Shown here piece by piece: positions 53,895 through 64,000 of a stretch of DNA of 64,000 nucleotides (its first letter is position 1; every line of letters begins with the position of its first letter). The stretch is from positions 35,083,231 through 35,147,230 of the forward strand of contig CM046307.1 in the NCBI GenBank assembly GCA_025267735.1. Direction: 5' to 3'. This DNA is from Mactra quadrangularis. Lineage: Eukaryota > Mollusca > Bivalvia > Venerida > Mactridae. The notes below the pieces were generated by a model, which had not been told where the DNA came from, did no database searches, and saw only the letters and a list, made by a program, of their open reading frames with translations. Made by a program: the position numbers and the translations under genes.

Positions 53895-54430
53895 AAACCA
53901 ATGGACCTGCCCATTGAATAGGTGAATAACCTGATGCATGAACAGCATTTTACTGATTTAAACATACCACTTTGATATTTAACTCTTACTTTAAATAGTG
54001 TATACATACTTGGTAATTTTAAATATTGATATTTATAAAAAAGAGTGTAAACTAACTAAACTATTAAATTGTAAAAATGTTCACCCCTAAATACTGATAG
54101 GTTCATTTAGCTATGTTTATATACGCAATGTTTATCTGGACGACCTGTACGAGGTTACAGGTCGTCCACGTATAAATATTGCGTATATAAACACAGCCAG
54201 TTTCATTTCACACTAATTTTTAGGGGTAAATTATTTTTACAATTTCATAGTTTCGTTAGTTTACACTTACTTTATAAATTATCATTACAAAATAATTTAA
54301 AATTTGCATTTACAAAATTTAAAATAAACATTGCGTATTAAAACTGTCTGTTATATATATTGATAATTCAATGATGTTCATGCATCAGCTTATTTACCTA
54401 CTTAGTGGACAAGTTCATGTTTTGAGTACA
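53895..54430. mobile_element. Large foldback (long inverted repeat)
   Basis: The two halves are inverted copies over about 250 bases each, meeting at GGACGACCTGTA / TACAGGTCGTCC around 54150. Paired words include TATATACGCAATGTTTAT / ATAAATATTGCGTATATA, AGTTTAGTTAGTTTACACT / AGTTTCGTTAGTTTACACT and CTGATGCATGAAC / GTTCATGCATCAG. It lies about 0.5 kb upstream of the TGIF start codon. Confidence 0.85.
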
Positions 54431-54509
54431 AAACATGCATGACTTATTGTACATTCTCGTACCCAGAGTCTAGATATTGTAGTAGGATTCTCGATACTAG
54501 CAAAAAACA

Positions 54510-55050
54510 TAGGCGGCTCCAGGGGGGGGGGGCGGACCCGGCGTACGCCCCCCTAATATTGCCCAACCTAACAAAGTTTTTTTCTATCATGGATACGCCC
54601 CCCCCCCTAAAATTGCCCAAACAAAGTTTTTTTTCTATCATGAAATATGATATTCATAAGAAATATATAATACATGTATATACAGTACAGGTCAAAAATT
54701 TTTCGCGCGCTACGCGTACAACATAGCACACATAATAACAGTTCCTTTCATGATTATAAAATTTTAAAATTATTCAGCGGCTTGTAGAAAATTATATGAT
54801 ATAATTATCTAGATACTTTATATTCTATACTCTGGAAAAGGATAGTTGAGGCTCTGAAAATGTGCCTGAATCCCTTAGAAATAACCAAAACTAAGGAATT
54901 TCCGGAGCCGCCGGTCACCTGGTCCTCTGGTCAGGGTTTTGCCCTGGACCATTCGAGGCCCTTACGGCCCCTTGGAACCACATTCTGCTTATTCATTTTG
55001 CGCCCCCTCTATCTAGAATTTTTCGCCCCCTCTAACCAGAAATCCTGGAT
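54510..55050. mobile_element. Element with AGGCGGATCCAGG ends and G/C runs
   Basis: The left end AGGCGGCTCCAGGGGGG and the inverted right end AGGCGGATCCAGGATTTC enclose G-runs and C-runs and a direct duplication (CCCCTAAAATTGCCC... CAAAGTTTTTTTCTATCATG) near 54545-54640. The 95-codon frame at 54439-54726 is a reading through this repeat. Confidence 0.55.
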
Positions 55051-55829
55051 CCGCCTGTGAAAACAATACAGAACAACACAATGAACTTATCCACGGCAGG
55101 GGATTCTCAGGATGACAATAACATAAATTATTTTAATATACCTGTATTTTATGAGTGTCTTGTAACAGTAATGGTTATGCGTTCTACCATTATACGCATG
55201 ATTGACGAAGGGGTGATGGTTTATCCGCCACACTAAATAAAAATTTGTTAAAATGAACAAGATTTGATTAGATTAGATTTATTTTTCTATAAAATGTGAG
55301 AATGCAATTACATTAAAACAAACATAATGTTATATAACAACACATGCATGGATTAATACAGCCATAGAAAGGATGACTAAAAAAAAGTAAATATATTCCC
55401 TTATTTCTATTATGGTGTGACATAGGAAAATTTATAGAAACTATACAACTTTCATTTTCAATACCTCTGGAATGGATTGGTTTATCTTTAATGTCTTACA
55501 CAAACACGTTTTGTTATTTTGTACTATTGTGCTATAGTATTATGAACTATAGTTTAATTAAAAAATAACAAGACGATGAAGAAGTTAAGTGTTAAGCTCG
55601 CTGCCGATGGGTTTTACATTTAACATTTTGTATTTATAAACACTTCATGTATTTACACTGTCCGAACTATTTCTACACGCAATTCTAAGTAGGCCTACAC
55701 GTGCTTTCCTCGAAACCCATGCTCTGTTTTCCTGCTTATTTTTAGGAAAACTCATTAAAATCACATATTCCGTCCGTTAAGGGTGCTTCAGGTGTTGAAA
55801 TTGAAAAAAAATCCATCAAGTGGGTGGGG
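55051..55829. other. Intergenic sequence, nothing recognised
   Basis: AT-rich DNA between the G-rich element and the pogo-like transposon. No coding or repeat signal seen. Confidence 0.4.
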
Positions 55830-58794
55830 TAGAGCGGGTGCGCATAATTCCGAACAGGCTCCTTATTCCAAACCAAATGTTATATTTCATATTAATATTA
55901 ATACAGACAAATTTCACAATAGATGACGTCATCATATTCACGTCATTTCTATTGTCTTTCTATTTATCCGAACAATTGATTTTTAAGAGTAAACATTTAT
56001 AAATTCTGCCAACTTCATTATGTTTAGGTCTATATAAGGACTGTTATAGCTGGGTTCACGACTGCATTATGCATTTTCGAGACCGCTAATAATTCGGACC
56101 CAAACTTTGAATTCACAACATTTCGTTACAGGAATGGTGTTAGATCTATAATTAATGTGACCTACGTTAAAATGGGACCCATGTAAGTGGCCAGTTTTAT
56201 AACTAGATTGGTAGCTCTATATTAAACAAGTTTTTTTTGCGGTTATGAGTCGTCAGGTTGGTGTTAAAAGGCGATTGTATGATCCCTGTATTGTTGATGA
56301 AGTCGCCGAGGTTGTTAAGAGTGGAGCTATGTCTTTATGCCAAGTATCTAAAACATATAGAGTGCCAAAAACAACGTTACATGATCGTATCAAAAACAAA
56401 TATGCGAGCACAAAGATTGGAGCTAAAACGGTTTTAACAACTGAAGAGGAAACACGTCTAGAAAAATGAGCTCTTCATATGTCTCGGATCAGTTATGGGA
56501 GAACCAGGAGAGAGCTTGCCGATGTTGTTAAACACATTATTGAATAAGATGATAGGAGAACCCCTTTCCAACACAATAGGCCTGGTCGAAAATGGATGAA
56601 TGGCTTTTTTGCACGTCACCCTGCACTCAATTTACGAACCACAGTGCAACTCGGCAAAGAACGAGCTGTAGTCAATAAGGCTAAAATAATGAAATGGTTC
56701 GATGATTTGCAGAAATATGTACAAGAAGAAGTAGGTGACATTGATTTATTGCAAGATCCTAGCAGAATTTATAACGCAGATGAAAGTGGTATATCGCTAT
56801 GTAAGACAAAGAATCGCAAAGTTATTAGTGAGACAGGTGTACCAGTGGTTTACCGGTATGGAAACTCTGATAAAACGCAAATGACCATAATGGCTGCGGC
56901 AAATGCTACTGGTCATTATATACAACCTATGATCATCTACCCAGGGAAGCGATTTTCCTACAACCCTTTAGACTGCTTTGAAGAAGCAGCCTTAGGTAGA
57001 TCGGATAATAGGTGGATGGACTCTGAAGTGTTTATATCATGGTTAAAGGAGGTCTTCATACCAGAAGTTGAATCCAGGCATGTAAAAAGCCTGTCCTGCT
57101 ACTAATAGATGGACATAAGACCCATATAACAATGGATGCTTCAAATATATGCGTGGAACACGGTATTGAACTGTATTGTTTATTAGAACATTTTCCCCAT
57201 TTGATTCAGCCTTTGGACTTGCGTCTTCTCGGTATATTGAAACAACAATGGCGTGCAGCTGTCCGGGAATATCAATCACACAACATTGGCGAGTTTGTCA
57301 CTAAGCAAACATTTGCAAGAGTCTTCAAAAAGGCCTGGTATAAAAGTGCAACGGTTGACGCGGCCATAAAAGGGTTTCAAGGAGCCTGTATATTTCCGTG
57401 GAATCCACAAAAATTACTAGCTTCTGTGAAGCTTGTTCCCAGCACAATTTTCATTGAACCCCCATCTGTTACGAATGATACTGACGCCGCCTGTACCAAG
57501 ACACTGGCCACTTCTACAGTTACCACTATTTCTACACAAATTACCTTGATCACGCCAAGCACCACTACTACCACAACACCTATATACAATAGAGTCTACT
57601 GTAGCTGATCCTTTAATTAGTTCCACTGGTATATCTTCTAACGATTCAATTTCAACTCCATCTTTATCTTCAAGTGGCGATGCCTCATCACCATTTAGTA
57701 AACATTTAATTTATCCAGAGACATTTGTTAAGAAACCTAAGTCATACAGAATGATATTACCAAAAGCAATTACGGGCACAAAATACAGAGAATTGTTAAA
57801 GAAAAGGAAGAAAAGAAAGAAAACGAACTGAAGGAAAAATTACAACGACAGGAAGAAAGATTAATCAAGAAACTTACTAGAACCAAAGAGCAAAATGAAA
57901 GGAAGGTTTTACTCGAAAAGAAACGTAAGGATAGAGAAGAAGCCAATAAAAAAAGAAAGCATTGGAAGAGAAAAAGAGACAGGAAGTCGAAACGAATTAT
58001 GAAAGAAATAGAAGAATCTTATTCAGACGATAATATGGATATAAGTGCTACTGATTGCTTTAGGTGTGAGACACCATATGATGACTATATACAATGTACC
58101 AATTGCTTCAGACGCTTTCATCTTGCTTGTGTTTCTGATGAACTTATTGATAGCCCGGATGAACTTCCGTTTGAATGTAAATACTGTTAATTAGCATGCA
58201 CTTTCTCTTCCACGTGCTAAAGCAAGTGTTGTTTTGTAGACATAAATACTGTTTGTAGAACTTTGCTGATTCCCTTTCTGGTTATGATTTCTGTTAGTTT
58301 AAATTGTTTGACATTGTTGTTCATAATCTTACTAACTGAGTAATGATATGTATTTTTTTTTATTTTTGCCCATGTACATTTACTCCGGCATTTATATAAA
58401 ATCCCTATAAAATGTATTTCTACGTTAGATATCACTTGTTATGTGAGAATGTTAATCAAAATTAGCATACTTGATTATTCTTAAAGAACAATAAATGAAG
58501 TTTAATTGTGTATTCACATTGATTTAAAAAAAAATGCTGTTATGTTCGGAATTAGGAACACGTTTGTTCGGAATAAGAACCACTGGTCGTAATTGGGGGC
58601 AACTGGTAGAACTATTGGTCAGGCTGTAATACATTTAAATTAATATATTAACGAACGGTTATCGGACAAAATTGTAGCATAAAGATGCTAATTTTGAGGA
58701 GTTATCTCTCTTTCATTTACACTGGTTAATGGTTGTAACTCCGACCAGATAAAAAAGTGGCATTAGTGTTCGGTAATAGGTGCACCCGCTCTTA
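55830..58794 (+). mobile_element. Full-length pogo-like DNA transposon
   Basis: Imperfect inverted ends GAGCGGGTGCGCATAATTCC (from 55832) and AGAGCGGGTGCACCTATTAC (from 58792 inward), with TA on both sides (55830-55831, 58793-58794). Both are followed by CCGAACA. The element is 2.96 kb with one transposase reading unit at 56245-58190. Subterminal copies of TGTTCGGAAT(T/A)A occur at 58542, 58565 and 58767, and inverted at 55844 and near 55862. Confidence 0.9.
56245..58190 (+). pseudogene. Pogo/Tigger-family transposase with C-terminal PHD finger, broken
   Basis: The order is: a Psq-type helix-turn-helix (AEVVKSGAMSLCQVSKTY...PKTTLHDRI), a CENP-B-like DNA-binding segment (WMNGFFARHPALNLRT), and the DDE domain with IYNADESGI (first Asp), LLLIDGHKTH (second Asp) and HLIQPLDLRLLG (third Asp). 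A Ser/Thr-rich stretch, a Lys/Glu-rich basic helix and a C4HC3 PHD finger (CFRC..CTNC..HLAC..CKYC, ending 58190) follow. The catalytic residues and zinc ligands survive, but the frame is broken by TGA at 56467, TAA at 56545 and shifts near 57085 (one base lost in an A-run), 57590 and 57810. The two nonsense codons look like single transitions from TGG and CAA, so inactivation seems recent. Confidence 0.9.
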
Positions 58795-59610
58795 CTAAAT
58801 AATACTAAAATATCGATAAATTCCGGGTAATTTTGATATATTTTGTAAGAGACGCATCAAATGACAGATATAACAGTGGAATTGTAAAACACTGAACAAA
58901 ATAGACATTTATAATGAGATGAAAACATTTATTCTAACCTTGAAATAGCCTTCCTTACGTCGGTCCAAACACATAATTTAAATACTTTTCAATATTCAAA
59001 AAGATCAATTACTATTAAGATTATTTTACATTTAAATTTAATCATAATTGAGCGGGAAGAATTTCAAATAAAAAGACAACTCCCAAAAATACCACAATTA
59101 ATTGGCGCTTAAAGTTCGCCGATTACCGCCACTTTAGGTTTAAAAAAATACTCTTTTCCCCAATTAATACACTTTATGATAAATTTGCAGACGACACTGA
59201 AATGACAGTGAAAATCGATAAAACCCTGGTTTAACAATTCTTGATAGGATGTATGTAACAGCCTGGTCAAATTCTGTTTAGTATTATTAAAATAAGGGAG
59301 GTAAATCTGTCTGTCTTGATGAAATTAGTGTTAAGATTACTGCAGTTGCCTCCCTTGTTCTAAATTATTTTCATTCGGAACAAGTTCGCCGATCAACTAC
59401 GAAGATATATCTGCAGAATTTTATCTGTGTAGAAGATCGCCGAGGTAGTTCCGAATGTATTTTAAATGTGTAATAATCAACTTGATTGGAGTTATCTGGT
59501 TTTATTGAAATCATTGAACCATGAAGGTTTTTGACCCCCTCTTTTATTGTCATATCAGACTTTGTCTTCATAGACATCAGTTGGTAATTTTGCCTCTTTA
59601 ATTTGATGAT
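58795..59610. other. Intergenic sequence, nothing recognised
   Basis: AT-rich. The 101-codon minus frame at 59371-59676 has no recognisable domain. Confidence 0.4.
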
Positions 59611-59635
59611 TTGATGTAATTTTAGAATGGGTGCC

Positions 59636-59745
59636 AGGGGCGGGTTCAGGATTATTTTCGGGGGGGGGGATTCCAAACTTTTTCTAGGGGAATCTAAACT
59701 TTCGAATCACGACCACATTATACTCTGTTTGCAGAATAATGCAAC
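59636..59745 (+). repeat. Second copy of the GGCGGATCC / CTTTCGAA repeat
   Basis: GGCGGGTTCAGGATTATTTT, a G-run, TTCCAAACTTT, CTTTCGAATCACGACCACAT and GCAGAATAATGCA parallel 30700-30786 word for word. Confidence 0.6.
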
Positions 59746-59754
59746 ATATTTAGG

Positions 59755-59822
59755 GGTGTATACCATGAACGTAAAGTTGGCAGACTCAGCAGACAAAGCA
59801 GACACAGCAGAAGGAACGATCC
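59755..59822 (+). repeat. Left arm of a GTAAAGTTGGCAGACTCAGC inverted pair
   Basis: ATGAACGTAAAGTTGGCAGA followed by CTCAGCAGACAAAGCAGAC is the inverted counterpart of 62745-62812. The 3 kb between could be one element or unrelated DNA. Confidence 0.65.
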
Positions 59823-61096
59823 ACAAAATTAGACAGACAATAGAACAACATTTCTTTTGGTGTATAAATGTGTGAATAAATCGTTTTAATTTTGACAAAA
59901 TATATGTTAATATTAAAAGTACGAAAATTCGCCCTACCACAGTTTGGTTCGATTTTTTCATTAAAAATGTGCAAATACACGCTGATTACCGAGTCTTATT
60001 TTAAACCACAATTTAGACAAAACATGTGATATAATTTTTACAAGACAGCGATATCTTCGCTGTCGAGTATAGTAAGCAGGTTTCAGAAATGAGACGTGTT
60101 AATCGTCGTCCGTTTTTCCTTTCATCAATAAATCATACGCACCTAATAAATAGTTCCATTCAACTTCTATAACTCGATACTCTATTAAGTTTATGTGTTC
60201 TCAAAACAATCATATTGCTTCCATTTCATGAGTATCAAACAATTGCTATGAAAATTGAACAATGTAGGACAAAAATTGATCGACCTATTATCAGTGCAAA
60301 TGGAGCGCGGATGGATTCGTTTATTGGCGGTCTCAAGTCAAGTAGGCGTTTCGTGGTGAAACGATAGACTATTATTCCCTCTCCCATTAGAGTTCTTGCA
60401 ATTAACGTGCCCCGATTTTTTTGTAAAATTTTGAACTTTTTAGTGAAAAAACGACTAAGTGTCGAAACCAGACAAACTTTTATAATCAAAAGAACACCGA
60501 CCAATCAGATAGCTCGATTTCAAAGAAGGTCAAGGTCGATAGTAGGGCTAACGTTAACTGTGGAACGCCATAGTATACCTACTTAGAGCATTATTCTAAC
60601 TCGATCAAGATAAATCTATATCATGTTTTTGAATTTAGTGATTATTTTACTTTATACTTATAAATTATTGTACTATTTAATAATTTCTAAACTTTATAGA
60701 TAATACTTTTAATAAATTAGGTAAATATCCGGGTTTATACTTGGAAATTTATCATAGATTCAATTGCAGAATAGATCTATATTTTTAGATCAAACGATTT
60801 TTTGAGTTTAAACTTTGAACAAACATTTATAATTAGTAATTGCTCAAGAAATACGTTTAGTTAATTACATATTTAACAATTTTATATGTTTATACTTAGA
60901 AATTACTTGTGTTAGATCTATCTAACACATTAAACATAGAATGTATAGACCTACGAACTAAATAACCTACCTTTTTTGAAATATAAAATTATGAGTTCCC
61001 ATCGGGATGATTCTCCCCAGGTAATTGAGCTGAGAAAACACATAGTGGGAGAGCACCCTGGCTCACCACTAGCTGACAGGATTCCTACATGGGATG
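59823..61096. other. Sequence without recognisable gene
   Basis: AT-rich. One small perfect hairpin, GACAGCGATATCTTCGCTGTC, lies near 60044. No exon could be tied to a known protein. Confidence 0.4.
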
Positions 61097-61490
61097 CGGG
61101 TCGCGATAGGTCACATAGGTCAAAACGCATGAATCACGCATAAAATTTGGTTGTGCGTGCTTGTCTGTCGAGGATTTGACTATTTTCTACGATTTACGCG
61201 ATGGAAAATCACCGATACATTTATGCAAGATATACGTATCAATCAAGCGAAAATCACTGACAAAGCACTTATAAACCACGCATAAGCCCCAAAAGGGGCA
61301 CAAAATTGAATGTGCGCAACGAAAGCTTCCCGGTAAACCACGCATATTCTGCGCATTATCACTGATAAACTGCGTATGATTTGCGGTTGATTCGCACATG
61401 AACTACGCATAATGTGCGTCTGAGTCTGCGTCTGAAAGACTCGAGTTTTGTGCGTGTTTTAGCGTGATTTATGCGTTTTGGCCTATATGA
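61097..61490. mobile_element. MITE with CAAAACGCATAAATCACGC ends
   Basis: The left side reads GGGTCGCGATAGGTCACATA then GGTCAAAACGCATGAATCACGC. The inverted right side reads GGGTCCGTCATATAGGCCAA then AACGCATAAATCACGC. Internal ACCACGCATA, ACTACGCATA and CTGCGCAT words make a repetitive ACGCATA-rich interior. Confidence 0.75.
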
Positions 61491-62585
61491 CGGACCCTTT
61501 AGACCATTAATTGTTGGAAGAAAGGTATAAATGGATCTAATTCTTTGAATACTGCGTACTAGACATACTCTGTCAAATGATTGCTGTTTTTGTAAAATTC
61601 AACAAATCATGTTGTTTTCTACCTCATATTGTTGTGTTATAGTAAAATGTTTTAATCTAATTAATGCAGTCTTATTTAACACTCGTTGATGGTTTCATTT
61701 ATGAAAATGACCACTGTTTGTCAAAAAACTGTTAAGCTATAAAACTAGGAAAACAAACAAAAAATCCTAAAGTATATCAATACAACTGTGTATAGTGTTA
61801 TGGCAAAATATGCTTACAGTTCAACAAGCAGTCTTCATAACAATCTTTCTGCACAAATGTCCATGTACAATTATACTAGGCCTTTTTAACTTTTTAGCTC
61901 ATGGTCCTACAACCTGATTTATACCTTAATTATAACGACCACTTGTCTTTACATCCAAAGCCAATGAATTCCAATGAAGTTTCACAGCAAACAACGCTGT
62001 CTTGCTCAGTGCTTTTCAACACTTTGGTTTAATTATTTCACCAATCTATTCACAAAATCAAGTCATATATATAACAAGCTTTAATTTAATCATTCTCGTT
62101 CCCAGAGTCTAGCAGGATTATCAATACTAGCCAGAACGATAATGTAATTTGGTATATAATAACATGTAAAACTCGATTTATTGAGGTCAGACGATGTAAA
62201 CTTGTTCGATGTTTGATTTTGTTCTAAATGATATCTGGGTTTGATTTTTACTATGAAATGAATAGTTACAGGTCTATTTCCGAAAGCAATTTCAGATAAT
62301 ATTTTAACTTAAACTTGGCACATTATGCATTATTTTAATGCTTATACATAGGAAAAGGTTTAGTTTAGACAGGTTGGTTTTGAATATTTGTTAAAGAATA
62401 TCAGCAAGACGAGTGTAAAAAGTAGCCCGGTAGTAGTGTCAGTTTTAACACAAAATGACATCCGACAATAGGGCGACTTTCTACACAGGCCATGTTGTCA
62501 TTAAAATTGTTGATTTATTTCTTGTATACATACATTTGTATTAATTTATACTTATTACCATACCGCTGTAAGGTTTTCCTTCTTC
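61491..62585. other. Sequence without recognisable gene
   Basis: AT-rich. 62090-62150 (CATTCTCGTTCCCAGAGTCTAG, ATACTAGCCAG) repeats 54450-54505, a short interspersed repeat. Confidence 0.45.
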
Positions 62586-62812
62586 TAACAAACCCAGCAG
62601 AAGGATTGATCCTTCTGTAATAATTCAATTCTTCTGCCAACAGACGCAGCAGAAAGATTAATTCTTCTGTTGTTGTTTAATCTTTCTGCCAGCAGACACA
62701 TCTTTCTGTTAAGTTAAATCCTTCAGCCAACAGACCCAGCAGAAAGATTGATCCTTCTGCTGTTGATTTATCCTTCTGCTGAGTCTGCCAACTTTACGTT
62801 CATATGTATACC
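62586..62812. repeat. Array of CAGCAGAAGGATYRATCCTTCTGCTG palindromes
   Basis: At least five imperfect palindromes centred on GATTGATC or similar, with flanks AGCAGAAGG / CCTTCTGCT and spacer CAACAGACCCAG, at irregular spacings of about 35-60 bases. The array runs into the GTCTGCCAACTTTACGTTCAT arm that matches 59755-59822 inverted. Confidence 0.85.
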
Positions 62813-63085
62813 GGTACCAGGTTCCAGTATCGGTATTGTTTCGAAAATTTCCGGTAAATACCGTTTCGTTTTGGTACCGGTACTCGAATGGGTACCTTAA
62901 ACAAAATAGAGCAGATTTAGAATAACCAAATACGAAATTTTAAATGCTTTAATCTCAAAACGTCTGCGAATTTATCGTATTGTAAAGGGATTTAACTCGA
63001 TCTGTACTGTCGTAACTTAAAAATACCATTTATTACCGTCCAATATGCCGACCGTGTAGACCTATATTGGTAATCATTTACAGAA

Positions 63086-63495
63086 TATAATCTCATCAGA
63101 ACCCGATCTAAGATTTTCCGCTCGCCTACTCGCTATTTTAGATCTGGCCGTTTTTCTTACGAGGGTCACGTTCAGGTGACATTTTCTCATCATAATATTC
63201 ATGACGAAATCGTTATGTTTAGTACTGAGTATATCTTGTTTACATCATCTACGTCACGCAATTTGAAATGAGCCGTCCAATTGCAGAGTGAATAATACCG
63301 CTGTCACATTAGCTCGCAAACCTTGGTCTAAAATAGAAATAACAAAATCAAAATGCTATTATTAGTGTTTCGTCTAGATGAAACTATGCATTGATTGGTC
63401 GACATAAAGGTCATCTCGACATGACCCTCCATGTGAACCTTAGAGATTCTGTACGACAATGCTCTACAGGATATCTGTTAATGGAGATTGTACAA
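63086..63495 (+). mobile_element. Interspersed repeat R400, copy 2
   Basis: Direct-orientation copy of 39838-40275: GAACCCGATCTAAGATTTT, GGGTCACGTTCAGGTGACAT, CTCATCATAATATTCATGAC, GCATTGATTGGTCGACATAA and GCTCTACAGGATATCTG. The copies are diverged with small indels. The remainder to 64000 is featureless. Confidence 0.75.
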
Positions 63496-64000
63496 AATAC
63501 AAAAGTAATTACACGATGTCGTCGGAAATTACATGTTACTTATACGTCAAAATATCTTTAAAGACTAGTTGCCGACGATGTCAATGTCTGAAAGGTCTCT
63601 CAAAATTGTTATCCATGGGTCACATGCATGATTACATTTACCTCCGCAATAATATTTGTAGTTCTGTAATATTGTCTTTCGATTGTAAATTCTACATGTA
63701 TAAGTGATATTGTTGTTATTTTGTCGTAGCATGAGTACACTGTCACATGTACATTGCGGTTTTTTTTTCGGAGAAACATCTGTTTATTTGATTAGAATAT
63801 GAATAGAATTACAATCCGAAAAAAGACTCACTTCATTCTACCAGGATACTAAAATACTGATTTAATTGCGACACAATATTTTCTTGACATTGTACAAAAT
63901 ATCCGGTACGAATATCACATATAGAGCGAATTTTCGGTGTAGCTGTCTCACCTGACTTTTGGAATACCCATGTCTATTTATAAAAATCTCATTTTATTGG

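Noticed and set aside
54439..54726. 95-codon frame
   Set aside because: It reads through G/C-run repeat sequence with a direct duplication; the peptide is a translation of the repeat.
57377..57626. Minus-strand frames over the transposase
   Set aside because: Shadows of the Thr-rich part of the pogo-like transposase.
62586..62812. CRISPR-like array
   Set aside because: The repeats are imperfect palindromes with irregular, similar spacers in animal DNA; no cas genes.

Overview
This is AT-rich animal nuclear DNA with long introns and dense repeats. The repeat set includes tandem-core elements of the bivalve 'pearl'/Helentron-associated type, several tRNA-headed SINEs, many foldback MITEs, and Tc1, pogo, hAT-like and non-LTR relics. 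Together with the three host genes this points to a mollusc, most likely a bivalve. The organism assignment is inference from repeat style and gene content, not from a database match.

Three host genes were assembled by joining exons whose splice sites and phases agree. (1) Minus strand, 25868 down to 6929: ten phase-consistent exons encode at least 756 residues, with an N-terminal CARD fused to a TPR protein resembling amyloid protein-binding protein 2 (APPBP2). The first exon, upstream of 25868, was not found. (2) Plus strand, 34867 to 44633: five exons of mitochondrial ClpP protease with an intact Ser-His-Asp triad. Its start is uncertain. (3) Minus strand, 53393 down to 52087: a complete two-exon, 263-residue TGIF-type TALE homeobox gene. 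The first two genes diverge from an interval of about 9 kb with no recognisable gene. The three look unrelated in function: a possible death-fold/ubiquitin-ligase adaptor, mitochondrial proteolysis, and transcriptional repression.

Most of the rest is mobile DNA. From left to right: a low-complexity GAAATTTC block (0.3-0.7 kb); a possible hAT-ended segment (1.2-4.9 kb); five elements with tandem cores sharing TTTAGCTC starts and CTCTTGTT ends (4.9, 10.8, 30.8, 37.0 and 38.3 kb), one of which carries at least three nested insertions; an internally deleted Tc1 element with intact inverted repeats and a fused transposase remnant (21.4 kb); MITEs at 17.2, 18.8, 24.1, 27.6, 29.4, 44.0, 50.6 and 61.1 kb, three of them against splice sites of the CARD-APPBP2 gene; two non-LTR reverse transcriptase relics (32.5 and 35.2 kb); a large foldback (53.9-54.4 kb); and a full-length but mutated pogo-like DDE transposon with a C-terminal PHD finger (55.8-58.8 kb). 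The last 5 kb holds repeats only, including an array of imperfect palindromes at 62.6 kb.

The best candidates for something little described are the CARD-APPBP2 fusion, the pogo-PHD transposon with its subterminal repeat array, the family of elements sharing termini but not cores, and the palindrome array at 62.6 kb.
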